Assembly: GCA_964581515.1 (NCBI GenBank)
Contig: CAZOOV010000009.1
Location: 1-64,000 of the forward strand
Length of the DNA: 64,000 nt
Direction of reading: 5' to 3'
Source: JACJVV01 sp964581515
Lineage (GTDB): Archaea > Nanobdellota > Nanobdellia > Woesearchaeales > JACJVV01
Shown one piece after another: positions 9,089 to 17,423 of this stretch. Positions within the stretch are counted from its first letter, which is position 1, and each line of letters starts with the position of its first letter. The notes under the pieces are model-generated. The model did no database searches. It saw nothing but the letters and a program-made list of their open reading frames with translations, and had not been told where the DNA came from. Both the position numbers and the translations under genes were made by a program.

Positions 9089-9198
9089 TTTTAGTTAATT
9101 AATCTGTTTTTATCTTTTATAATAATTTGTTTTTCTATATTTTTTATATCATTTTCTAATAATTAACTATTTAAACCCTCTTTCATTCTTGAGTAATC

Positions 9199-10527
9199 AT
9201 GGATATATATAAAGCACTTCAAAGTAAATTTGAGGGACTTACTAATCCTTGGACTGATGTTTATTTTCATAAGGATTTTGATGGGGTATTTTCTGCTCTT
9301 CCTATGAAGAGGTTTCTTAGTGAGATTATATCAACAAGGAAAATTAAGTTCAAGGAAGCACAGTATGGCGAGATTTTGAATCAGACAAAACCAAGGGGGA
9401 AAGTAAATATACTTGTTGATTTTGCAGATGGATTTGATAATATAGATTTTCATACTGATCATCATGAAGAAACTTATTCTACAGAAGAAGGCGGTCTCAA
9501 AGCTTTTTATCCTGGAGCTAAATCAAATGCAGGAATTTTGCTTAGGGAATTGAACAAGAAAATAAGTAATTCACTTTTAGAATCGTTAGCTGATGCTGCA
9601 GACTGTATTGATTCTGCTGGTTTTGCTGATTTGGGTTATAGTGTTGCACAACAAAGGAGATTTCTTGTAGATGGTGATATCAGCTTAGGATCTGATGCGA
9701 CTCCTACTATGGAACATTATTTTGCTTTGAATAAAGTGCTTGGTGCATTGAAAGGAAAGAAGATAAAGAATAAGAGATTTCTTGAGGCTTTTTTAGAGGA
9801 CGCTGAGAGTTTTCATCCTATTGATTTGCTACATAACGCTTTAAGGCTTGCAGGGAAAGTCACTGTAGGAAGAAATAAGAGATTATTATTCCCTTCTTCT
9901 ACTCCTAAACAGATGCTTGAAGAGATGCAGAGCAATGGTGATACATACGCAGAAGCATTTAGGCAAAGTGATGTGCCGAGAATGACTAATGGAGTTCTTT
10001 ATTGTTATAATGGGGATAAATCGATTGCACCTATGTGGGATGTTGGAAGCTATGATAGGTATGTGCCATTTGAAGCTTATCCTGAAACTGATTTTTTAAT
10101 TCATTATTGGGATAGGATTGGACTTATTCAAGTATCAGTCAATCCTTCAAAGAAATCTGATGTAGATCTTGAAAAACTTACTGGACAAGCAATAGCTTAC
10201 GCTCGAGAAGAAGGACAAATCAGTGATATGAGATATTTTAAACAGATGGTCAAGAATTATAAGAGTGCAGATGATCTGATTCCACCAAGAGCAGATCTTA
10301 TGAGAACTCTTTTGGGTGAAAAAGCAGAAGGGGTTGTTGGCAAACAATTAAAAGATATGTCATGGGATACATTACAACAGTATACATTTGATCCATGGGT
10401 TTTGATTGAGAACACTAGCGGTGGACATAAAGCTATTGCAAATATTGCTAATGTTAATGCTCTTGGAGATAGAGAATCAGATGTTGCTGAAAAGATAATT
10501 GCATATATTACAAAAGAATTGAGTTAA
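9199..10527 (+). CDS. DHH-superfamily-like phosphoesterase
   Basis: 442 residues. The N-terminal half has DHH-type metal-binding elements: HKDFDGVFSA (usual form H-x-D-x-DG), LVDFADGF and FHTDHHEE. The C-terminus has GGHKAIANIAN, like the substrate-binding GGH of DHHA1 domains. Likely substrates of this superfamily are short oligonucleotides, cyclic dinucleotides, or single-stranded DNA (RecJ-like); which applies cannot be told from sequence. The first His-Asp signature is HKDFDG rather than the common DADG, so it is a divergent branch. The TATA-like CTATTTAAAC at 9167-9176 is about 27 nt upstream. Confidence 0.7.
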   Translation: MDIYKALQSKFEGLTNPWTDVYFHKDFDGVFSALPMKRFLSEIISTRKIKFKEAQYGEILNQTKPRGKVNILVDFADGFDNIDFHTDHHEETYSTEEGGLKAFYPGAKSNAGILLRELNKKISNSLLESLADAADCIDSAGFADLGYSVAQQRRFLVDGDISLGSDATPTMEHYFALNKVLGALKGKKIKNKRFLEAFLEDAESFHPIDLLHNALRLAGKVTVGRNKRLLFPSSTPKQMLEEMQSNGDTYAEAFRQSDVPRMTNGVLYCYNGDKSIAPMWDVGSYDRYVPFEAYPETDFLIHYWDRIGLIQVSVNPSKKSDVDLEKLTGQAIAYAREEGQISDMRYFKQMVKNYKSADDLIPPRADLMRTLLGEKAEGVVGKQLKDMSWDTLQQYTFDPWVLIENTSGGHKAIANIANVNALGDRESDVAEKIIAYITKELS

Positions 10528-10550
10528 TTTAATTTGTTATTCTTAATTAG

Positions 10551-11507
10551 TTATTTTTTTAAGATAATTCTTTTTTTTACAATATATTCTTCTTTTAGAG
10601 TTGTTATCTCTAAATCAGGATCTCTTTCTACTAATGGTACGAATCTTTTGTAAATGCTTGGGTCTAAATCATATGTTGCTGTATCTGAACTTATTGTGAG
10701 CCATGCATGAGGGCCAAGGTCTTTGTTTCCTTGTCTTATATGGCTAAAACGCATTGATACAGGTATATTGTAATATGTCATAAGTGAATAATATGCTGAA
10801 CATAGATGATGTGATCTTGCAACTTTTGAATCTACTACTTTTTCTACATGTGTGAAATCATCTAGTCTTTTGCTGTATGTCACTCGTCTATTTTCTGCAA
10901 TCATTTCATATATTTTTGATATTCTTATTGATGGTGGTGTGTTTGTTGATTCTGTATTATATATCTCATTTAATCCTATTAAAACTTCTTTCAGTGGCAT
11001 ATATGTTTCATGTAAGAAGTTTGTCGGTGTTTTGTCTACATCTTGTATGATATTCATGTTTGCAATGCTTCCAAGGAGTGCTTCAAATCGCATCATTGCA
11101 AGATCAGAACTGTTTGTTGCTGAGAATTCATATTTATTCTCAATGAAAAATGCATCCATCAGATTCTTCATCGCTTCTTCATTCCAGTCTTCTCTTTGTT
11201 TTAATTCATTGGCAACAACTTCATGTATGCCTAATGATGTTGAGACTCTATCTGTATCTGTTGTATCTTCTCTTGTCTGTGATCCTGTAGAATGATCCCT
11301 TGAATGATTTCTAAAATTATAATCTTTTGATCTATTTGCATATCGATTATTCACATGAACAGATTGTCCGCTTAGTCCAGAAAGGAGTTTATCAAATGCT
11401 TCTTTTGTGTGATGCTTATAGACATACCAATTGCCTCCTAAGAATGCAGTTATTAGTAGTGGATAAAATATTATGCTGGGAATGCCTTTCTTTCTTTTTT
11501 TTCTCAT
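10551..11507 (-). CDS. membrane-anchored transglutaminase-like protein
   Basis: 318 residues. A basic N-terminus (MRKKRKKG) precedes one transmembrane helix (about 10-26), then a Ser/Asn/Arg-rich linker and a helical region. Residues about 225-300 carry the papain-fold transglutaminase triad layout: Cys in HHLCSAYYSLM, His in GPHAWLTI and Asp in YDLDPS. Members act as proteases or amide-forming enzymes, often at the cell surface. A TATA-like CATTTAAAAAG on the minus strand (about 11530-11540) supports this start. It is convergent with the DHH-like gene, with 23 nt between stops. Confidence 0.7.
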   Translation of the reverse strand: MRKKRKKGIPSIIFYPLLITAFLGGNWYVYKHHTKEAFDKLLSGLSGQSVHVNNRYANRSKDYNFRNHSRDHSTGSQTREDTTDTDRVSTSLGIHEVVANELKQREDWNEEAMKNLMDAFFIENKYEFSATNSSDLAMMRFEALLGSIANMNIIQDVDKTPTNFLHETYMPLKEVLIGLNEIYNTESTNTPPSIRISKIYEMIAENRRVTYSKRLDDFTHVEKVVDSKVARSHHLCSAYYSLMTYYNIPVSMRFSHIRQGNKDLGPHAWLTISSDTATYDLDPSIYKRFVPLVERDPDLEITTLKEEYIVKKRIILKK

Positions 11508-11578
11508 ATTATATGTTATATTTTGTTTCTTTTTAAATGTATTTTTGTAACTACTATTTAGTGGTTAAATAACGAAAC

Positions 11579-11588
11579 ATTTATAAAG
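11579..11588 (+). promoter_or_regulatory. TATA box for the 47-residue ORF and its operon
   Basis: TTTATAAAGG, 22-31 nt upstream of the ATG at 11610. It sits in an otherwise non-coding gap between divergent genes and is the only clear promoter for the downstream genes. Confidence 0.6.
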
Positions 11589-11609
11589 GGAGAACTAATC
11601 CTGTGGCAT

Positions 11610-11753
11610 ATGGCTAGGACTGTATTAAATCTAATTATAAGCACGATAAAGAGTGCTAATTTTATTATAGATAAAGCTGTTGAAAAGCTTTTTTCAAGTA
11701 TTCTAGCAGCTTACTGCACTGTTAAATCTGATTTGAGGGGTATAAGAAGATGA
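11610..11753 (+). CDS. 47-residue small protein, translationally coupled
   Basis: A short reading frame (MARTVLNLIISTIKSANF at its start) whose TGA overlaps the ATG of the next gene in an ATGA arrangement. A TATA box lies about 26 nt before its ATG, so it is probably the first cistron of a leaderless mRNA. The peptide is an amphipathic helix with hydrophobic face (LNLIIS, FIID, LFSSILAAY) and a basic end (DLRGIRR), which could bind membrane. Function unknown; it could also act only as a leader that couples translation of the 599-residue protein. Confidence 0.6.
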   Translation: MARTVLNLIISTIKSANFIIDKAVEKLFSSILAAYCTVKSDLRGIRR

Positions 11754-13549
11754 ATTCAGAAAATGCGTTACAAAAACAAGGTGAGAAGCCTTCATATGAT
11801 ACTATGTATTCACGATTACCAGATGATCTAAGAGGAAGAGTTGAAGTATGCGCACAACAAGTGCTTGATATAGGAAAAGTAGACAAATTAAGAGGTCCAG
11901 GTATGACTCATTGGTCGCAGACAGGAGTCAATATGATGAGATTGCTGGGAATTGACGAAGAGATGATCAAGCAGAAGGTTGAGACAAGGCTTGATGCAAT
12001 GTTGGGTGCTGGTAGATCTTATGGTCTTTCATCAGGTCTTGACCGGATGGCAGACTGGATAAAGTCAAATGGAATAAAGGATGATGCTGTTATGGGTCCA
12101 GATTTCTGGTCAAAATATAATCTGGCTGATATCAATGAACTTAAAGGAAGATTATGCGTTGATAAACAAGGGATTGAATCAAGATTAAGACAGAGTGATG
12201 ATATAGGTATAAGACTTTCTTTATTATCTTATACTACATGCCTTGATACTGCATTTAACCTTGCTATGGATGTAGAAGCTTTTGATAAGGCACAGGAAGC
12301 ATTCTTGCATATATTAAGACTTGATGATTCAGAAAGATCATACAAATGCGCAGAAAAATTGGAGTCTGATGATGCTTTGATCAAGATTGGGATGCTTGCA
12401 CTTGTTGATTTCTTTAATGGTAAACATAGAGATAGTACAAATCCTCTTTATTATGGGATTGAAGCATTGAAAAGAGTACAAGGAGATAAGAAGCCACTAG
12501 CAGAAGAGATGCTCTATGATCTTGCTATGGAGATACAAAAACCTGAATATGCACATATGGCTGCACAGGTTTCAAGGGATGATCGTCCATTCCAAAAGGT
12601 ATTTGAGGGATTTCAAGCAAGCTTTAAAGAATATGCATTAAGAGCACTTAGAGTTATTGGTGAACTTCAGAAGAAAGTACCTCTTGATTCTGTTAAGGTT
12701 GACTATAGGACAAAAGTGACTGATCCTAAGGTTGTCTCAGCTGTTAAGATCTTATGTGAGGAGATGGCAACATGGCTTCCTCATGGTGATCTTAAAGAGA
12801 TAAGGCTTGGGCTTGAATCTATCGGTGATACAGAAGCATTGAACAGATATGGTGAAAATATATACAAACAGATGGAAGGTCCTGAAACTAGGAGACAGAC
12901 ATATTTTTTAGGTCAGGCTGCTGATTATTTTATGGCAGCTGGTAATTTTGAGCGTGCTCAACATGCGATCGATAAGCTTGTTGATGAAAGTTCAGTTCTT
13001 TTTAGTCTTTCTTCTTTAATAAGGAAGATGAAATCTGTTGGTTATGATCAAGGGTTGAAAAATCTTTATGCTAGGAAAGAAAAAGAGATGGCGCAGGCAC
13101 AAGAGGATGATAAACCAAGATTTAAAGAGGATCTTGAGATGATACAAAGAGTTATTGATGGAGGAGATATTGATAGGCCTAATGAAGCTGAGATGGCTGT
13201 TCCTTATGATGTTGATATGCCTGGTTATGTCAGGAGTGCGCTTGTAGAAGAGCAGAGATATATACAGACTCTTGCAAGAAATGCAGAAGAAGTCGATCCT
13301 GATGATATACCTGGGTTGATATCTAATGGATATAAATTAATGGAAGAGAAAGATGGTTGGAGCGCTTATCAGACATTCCTTCAGGCGAGTTATAGGAAGG
13401 GACTTGTTGAAGTTGCTGATAAGTATATAGAGCATAACAATGGACTCAATGGAAGGACAATGCTAATGTTTGCAGCTTTGCTTCCTAAGGATGAGAAACA
13501 AGTAGGTGCAGTAAGAGTTGAAGGAAAAGTACTTGCTCCTGTTGAATGA
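11750..13549 (+). CDS. large helical protein of unknown function
   Basis: 599 residues, predicted almost entirely alpha-helical and soluble, with repeated helix pairs (for example FDKAQEAFLHILRLDDSERSY, about 181-201, and AAGNFERAQHAIDKLVDE, about 396-413) resembling a TPR or HEAT-type solenoid. No catalytic motif or membrane segment was seen. A GAGGGG sequence 9 nt upstream inside the preceding small ORF is its ribosome binding site. It heads a set with the 114- and 104-residue genes downstream. Confidence 0.6.
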   Translation: MNSENALQKQGEKPSYDTMYSRLPDDLRGRVEVCAQQVLDIGKVDKLRGPGMTHWSQTGVNMMRLLGIDEEMIKQKVETRLDAMLGAGRSYGLSSGLDRMADWIKSNGIKDDAVMGPDFWSKYNLADINELKGRLCVDKQGIESRLRQSDDIGIRLSLLSYTTCLDTAFNLAMDVEAFDKAQEAFLHILRLDDSERSYKCAEKLESDDALIKIGMLALVDFFNGKHRDSTNPLYYGIEALKRVQGDKKPLAEEMLYDLAMEIQKPEYAHMAAQVSRDDRPFQKVFEGFQASFKEYALRALRVIGELQKKVPLDSVKVDYRTKVTDPKVVSAVKILCEEMATWLPHGDLKEIRLGLESIGDTEALNRYGENIYKQMEGPETRRQTYFLGQAADYFMAAGNFERAQHAIDKLVDESSVLFSLSSLIRKMKSVGYDQGLKNLYARKEKEMAQAQEDDKPRFKEDLEMIQRVIDGGDIDRPNEAEMAVPYDVDMPGYVRSALVEEQRYIQTLARNAEEVDPDDIPGLISNGYKLMEEKDGWSAYQTFLQASYRKGLVEVADKYIEHNNGLNGRTMLMFAALLPKDEKQVGAVRVEGKVLAPVE

Positions 13550-13610
13550 TTTTATTATTAATTTATTATTAATCTTGATATTATTGATATCATTATGATG
13601 AGGAATTAAA

Positions 13611-13955
13611 ATGGACATGCTGAAATATGAATTGAAATCATTACCAGGAAAATCAATAGATGTTCCTGCAGAATATGCTGTTCAAGCTAGTGAGCTTGTG
13701 AGGCTTGCTATGGAAAATCCAGCAGATGTCCCTAATCATATAGATGAATTCCCTTGTCTTTGCCAGCCAGGCATTATGGGAAGGACAGGAGATGTCATGC
13801 AGGATCCTTCATTGAAGAATCAGGATGCCTTATATCTTAGGGTATGCGCATATCATGTTGCAAAAGGAGGTTATACTTCTGATGCAGTATTCCAGCTTGA
13901 GAATGATATAATTGATATGGTTAGGGAAGTAGAGTCTCAGCAATTATCGCAATAG
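13611..13955 (+). CDS. conserved-looking hypothetical protein, 114 residues
   Basis: Unknown function. The sequence is mixed helix with a Cys pair in FPCLCQPG and a further Cys later. GAGG 7 nt before the ATG is the ribosome binding site. It lies 61 nt after the 599-residue gene on the same strand and is probably in the same transcript. No domain recognised. Confidence 0.55.
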   Translation: MDMLKYELKSLPGKSIDVPAEYAVQASELVRLAMENPADVPNHIDEFPCLCQPGIMGRTGDVMQDPSLKNQDALYLRVCAYHVAKGGYTSDAVFQLENDIIDMVREVESQQLSQ

Positions 13956-13985
13956 TTAAATATCATTTCTTTTTATTCTTATTAT

Positions 13986-14300
13986 ATGGAGCAAAATAAG
14001 GTTATCAAATACATCGGTGTAATTGCTTTAATAGCTTTGATAGGCTTTAAGTTCGCAAGAAGGGCTTTTGGTGATGCTATTGAGAACATAGCTATAATGC
14101 CTTATATCTTTGCTACGCTTTTTGTTATCTTTGGATTATATATAGTCGTCGCTGTAAGAGAACAGCATGATGATTTTGTGACAGCTGACAAATATCTTAT
14201 GCTTAAGAAAGTATTAGGTGATTGTGGGATAAAGGTATTTTATTATTGCATAGGTCTTTTCTTTTTCATTATAGGTTCTATTATGATAATCTATGCTTGA
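13986..14300 (+). CDS. three-helix membrane protein, 104 residues
   Basis: Three hydrophobic segments: about 7-22, 36-56 and 82-103, the second followed by a polar cytoplasmic or exterior loop (REQHDDFVTADKYLMLKKVLGD). Unknown function. A TATA-like GTTAAATAT at 13955-13963 is about 27 nt before the ATG, so it may have its own leaderless transcript although it follows the previous gene by only 30 nt. Confidence 0.6.
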   Translation: MEQNKVIKYIGVIALIALIGFKFARRAFGDAIENIAIMPYIFATLFVIFGLYIVVAVREQHDDFVTADKYLMLKKVLGDCGIKVFYYCIGLFFFIIGSIMIIYA

Positions 14301-14418
14301 ATATAGATCTCTTTTGATAGGTCTTTCTTGAAATAGATTGTTAGCTGTATTATAAATAAAATTATAACTTAAAAAATATAAAGAATTATAAAAATAACAA
14401 TTATTAAAATAAATTATT

Positions 14419-14426
14419 AAAAAAAA
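14419..14426 (-). terminator. T-tract terminator after rpsG
   Basis: An A8 run on the plus strand (T8 in the transcript) 18 nt beyond the rpsG stop, within a strongly AT-rich stretch (14340-14444). This is the usual archaeal termination signal and closes the RNA polymerase and ribosomal operon. Confidence 0.55.
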
Positions 14427-14444
14427 TAAAAGAAGATTTTAGCT

Positions 14445-15047
14445 TTATCTGCTGGAATCTGCTTGTCTTTCAAGCTCATTCTTCTTTGAGATTAATTCTG
14501 AAGTTGCTGCCATATTGAATGCATTCATTATTTCATCAGCTATGCATTGTTCTATTGCTTTTTTCTTTTTGAAACTTTTAGCGTAAGCAACTTGAGTTAG
14601 TAGTCTTAGAACATAATCTACTCTTCTTTGAGGTGCCATCTCAACCGCTTTAGGATAACGAGCTCCACCATATTCAATTGCTATGATTTCTTCTCTAGGA
14701 GCACCATTCTCTATAGCTTGTACAAGTACAGCAACAGGATTCTTCTTTGTTTTCTGTTCTATAATTGAAAATGCTTTCTCAACGATTTGATACGCTGTTA
14801 TGCCTTTACCTGTCAATGAAGAAGATGATCTTGCATGTTTCTTTGATTTGTGGCCAGAATTCATGACCTTATTGATAAGTCTTTCAACGATGAAAGTCTT
14901 TGATTTATGGAACCTTATACCTATGTTCCTTCCACCTGTCTTAGGGATCATTTTTGGTTCAAGATTAATATACCTAACTAGTCCTGGATCTTGTACTTTT
15001 ATCCCTTCTGTGCTGTATTTATTGAAAACTTTGATTTCTGTTGTCAT
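14445..15047 (-). CDS. rpsG: small ribosomal subunit protein uS7
   Basis: 200 residues with the archaeal uS7 pattern: the N-terminal extension ending in NLEPKMIPKTGGRNIG, then TGKGITAYQIVEKAF, NPVAVLVQAIENGAPREE, and RRVDYVLRLLTQVAYAKSF near the C-terminus. It binds the 3' major domain of 16S rRNA and nucleates head assembly. Last gene of the operon, 10 nt after rpsL. Confidence 0.95.
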   Translation of the reverse strand: MTTEIKVFNKYSTEGIKVQDPGLVRYINLEPKMIPKTGGRNIGIRFHKSKTFIVERLINKVMNSGHKSKKHARSSSSLTGKGITAYQIVEKAFSIIEQKTKKNPVAVLVQAIENGAPREEIIAIEYGGARYPKAVEMAPQRRVDYVLRLLTQVAYAKSFKKKKAIEQCIADEIMNAFNMAATSELISKKNELERQADSSR

Positions 15048-15057
15048 TTTTTAAACC

Positions 15058-15495
15058 TTATTTACGTGCTCTTTCTATCTTGCCTCTTCTTAATGCATTA
15101 AGAGACTGATCATTAATCTTAATAACATGCCATCTTACACCAGGGATATCGCCTTTTGCTCTTCCCATTTTTCCACCAATACATTCAATAATGACTTCAT
15201 CATGCTCATCACATAATTTTGTTGCACCATCGCCTGGTAGAAATGCAGTGACTTGTTTTGCATTTTTGACTAGTTGGACTCTAACACACTTTCTCATTGC
15301 TGAGTTTGGCTGTTTTGCCTCCAACTGAAGTTTTTCAAGTACAATTCCCTTAGCTTGTGATGATCCTCTTAATGGATCTGATTTTGTCCTAAGGTTTAGA
15401 GTTTTTTTCTTGAAAGCTGAGCTTAACCAATGTGAACTTTTTCTTCTTTTTGCTAATCCTTTAGCAGCATTTATTCCTGATGTCTTTTTTCCCAT
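15058..15495 (-). CDS. rpsL: small ribosomal subunit protein uS12
   Basis: 145 residues, archaeal/eukaryotic length. Decoding-centre elements are visible: AKQPNSAMRKCVRVQL (the conserved PNSA-x-RK), VTAFLPGDG and GDIPGVRWHVIK. Positioned 2 nt after nusA, so translation is probably coupled. Confidence 0.96.
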   Translation of the reverse strand: MGKKTSGINAAKGLAKRRKSSHWLSSAFKKKTLNLRTKSDPLRGSSQAKGIVLEKLQLEAKQPNSAMRKCVRVQLVKNAKQVTAFLPGDGATKLCDEHDEVIIECIGGKMGRAKGDIPGVRWHVIKINDQSLNALRRGKIERARK

Positions 15496-15497
15496 TT

Positions 15498-15917
15498 TTA
15501 AATCACTTTAATCTCTTTTATCTCAAAATATCTTCGTACTATATTTTCATATTCCCGTAGGTTGATAGCATTTCTGCCAATAAGCAATCCTCTTGTATAG
15601 GAATCCATCGGTGTTATCGTATAAACATTATTCTCACAAACAATTTCTTTTATTTTGCTTGGATATACAACATTTTTTATGAATTGGACTGGGTCTTTGC
15701 TATACTCGATGATCTTAATCTTCTTTTTGAATTTCTCCTCGAGCTTTTTGACATTAATCCCTTTTTTGCCAATCGCTTTTCCTACTTGGTTTTCTCCAAC
15801 AATAAAGATGAGTTTATTGTCAGTCTCAATACAGTCTCTAAGATCCGTATGAGTTATGTTTGCGAATATCGACATGAATTTTATTATGTCGTTATTGAAC
15901 AAGATTTTCTTTGTCAT
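15498..15917 (-). CDS. nusA: NusA-like transcription factor (archaeal, KH domains only)
   Basis: 139 residues consisting of two KH domains without the N-terminal and S1 domains of bacterial NusA. The first contains VGENQVGKAIGKKGINVKKLEE (about 35-56); the second has TRGLLIGRNAINLREYE. Its start overlaps the rpl30e stop by 1 nt. This gene is a standard member of the archaeal rpo-rps operon and is thought to bind nascent RNA at the polymerase. Confidence 0.92.
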   Translation of the reverse strand: MTKKILFNNDIIKFMSIFANITHTDLRDCIETDNKLIFIVGENQVGKAIGKKGINVKKLEEKFKKKIKIIEYSKDPVQFIKNVVYPSKIKEIVCENNVYTITPMDSYTRGLLIGRNAINLREYENIVRRYFEIKEIKVI

Positions 15918-16189
15918 TATTCTTTTAGTACGCCCAAAGCAAGTATTGGGTGAACTCTTTTAAAAAGTAAACCAAATTCATAATTTGGAAGAGATACTTT
16001 TTCAATCTCTGTTTTTGCTATTGTAGCATTGTGTTGAATATCATTTTCAACTTCTTGCGGAATGTTTGATGCTAGGAAAACCTTTTGAATTTTACCTTGC
16101 TTTATCTTTTTGATTATTTCAGTACTTCCGAATATAACCTTCTGCTTTTCAGCAATTTTTTTCAAGTCTTCAATATTTGTTTTTGTCAT
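15917..16189 (-). CDS. rpl30e: large ribosomal subunit protein eL30
   Basis: 90 residues of the L7Ae/L30e RNA-binding family, with the pattern VIFGSTEIIKKIKQGKIQKV, ASNIPQ and a hydrophobic C-terminus (HPILALGVLKE). A TATA-like CTTTAAAAAG on the minus strand (about 16211-16220) 26-28 nt upstream suggests an internal promoter for rpl30e-nusA-rpsL-rpsG, since 92 nt separate it from rpoA2. Confidence 0.88.
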   Translation of the reverse strand: MTKTNIEDLKKIAEKQKVIFGSTEIIKKIKQGKIQKVFLASNIPQEVENDIQHNATIAKTEIEKVSLPNYEFGLLFKRVHPILALGVLKE

Positions 16190-16281
16190 TGTGTTGAGGA
16201 ATTATAGGCCCTTTTTAAAGCTTTTGTTTTTTGTATATATCGGTCATTATTTGTTTGTTTTTCTGTATTTATCTGTTGATT

Positions 16282-17409
16282 CTATTTTACTTTCGTTATC
16301 AATCCAGGAAGTCCTGTTCCTACAGGGATTGGTTGATTAATCATTACGTTTTCAACAACAGATGTTAATGCGTCTTTTTCTCCTAATAATGAAGCTTCTA
16401 TAACATGTTTGACTGGAGTTTCAAATGATGCTCTTGCAAGCACAGAAGCCTTTTGATTGACTACTCCAAATCTAGTAATTCCTTTGATTGTTCCTGCTTG
16501 ACACATTGTATCAGCAACAAGTTTAATATGTCTTTGATCTACATTAAGTCCTTGTGCTTCAATAACTTTGAATACTTCATTGATGATTGCTTGTCTAGCT
16601 GCTTCAATACCAAGTACTTCTTTTATTTCGAATATATCATTAGAAATTGTTCTTTCATTGTCTACAAAATCTAATCCAAGGATTTCCACTAAATTAAGTC
16701 CTGATGCAAGTATTACAAATTCATCATTTTTCTTGACAGGTAAAACCTGTTTTATTCCCTTTATACCAGAAATGTAAACTTCTTTTACTTTTTCTTTTTT
16801 TGTATAAAGTTCATTAATGATATTCTCTTTTGATTTTACACTAATTGTGATTATGCTTTCTTTCTCTTTGACATTGACACTTTTGAGGCTTTTACTTATT
16901 ATTTTAACAATGCTTCCTTTTGTAAGTCCAAGTTCTTTAACTCTTACATCATCTAATGTCAATTCTATCTTGTGTGTAGTTACATTAATCTCAATGTTGC
17001 TTATTACATCAGTCATAGTATGCTCTACAATCTTTTCAGCAAACTGTTTGACATTTTTTTCGTTTGCAACAGATTTTTTTAGAAAAATCTCTGTCATAGG
17101 TGAACTTAAATTCTTTTTAGCGTCTAGTATTTCAATAATTCTTGGTAGACCCATAGTAACATTCATCTCAGCTACTCCTGCGAAATGGAATGTGTTCAAT
17201 GTCATCTGTGTACCTGGCTCGCCTATTGATTCTGCTGCTACTATTCCAACGCATTCTCCTGCTTCGACACTAGTCTTTTTGTATTCTTCATAGACTTTTT
17301 CCATGATTTTTCTTAGTCTCTTGTCAGATATGCTTGATGGGACTTTTTCTTTTACCTCTTCAATAAGGTATTCAGGAATTTTATCTTTATATTCTGTATA
17401 AATCGACAT
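16282..17409 (-). CDS. rpoA2: RNA polymerase subunit A''
   Basis: 375 residues, the C-terminal third of the largest subunit, which is split in archaea. The trigger-loop region is clear (EPGTQMTLNTFHFAGVAEMN, near 68-87), and the jaw/cleft end has IKGITRFGVVNQKASVLARASFE and PVGTGL. Begins 14 nt after rpoA1. Assembles with A', B', B'' and the small subunits. Confidence 0.97.
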   Translation of the reverse strand: MSIYTEYKDKIPEYLIEEVKEKVPSSISDKRLRKIMEKVYEEYKKTSVEAGECVGIVAAESIGEPGTQMTLNTFHFAGVAEMNVTMGLPRIIEILDAKKNLSSPMTEIFLKKSVANEKNVKQFAEKIVEHTMTDVISNIEINVTTHKIELTLDDVRVKELGLTKGSIVKIISKSLKSVNVKEKESIITISVKSKENIINELYTKKEKVKEVYISGIKGIKQVLPVKKNDEFVILASGLNLVEILGLDFVDNERTISNDIFEIKEVLGIEAARQAIINEVFKVIEAQGLNVDQRHIKLVADTMCQAGTIKGITRFGVVNQKASVLARASFETPVKHVIEASLLGEKDALTSVVENVMINQPIPVGTGLPGLITKVK

Positions 17410-17423
17410 TTTTTTTCACCTAA

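Noticed and set aside
15655..15953. Plus-strand frames opposite nusA and rpl30e
   Set aside because: Overlap conserved operon genes completely; hydrophobic shadow composition only.
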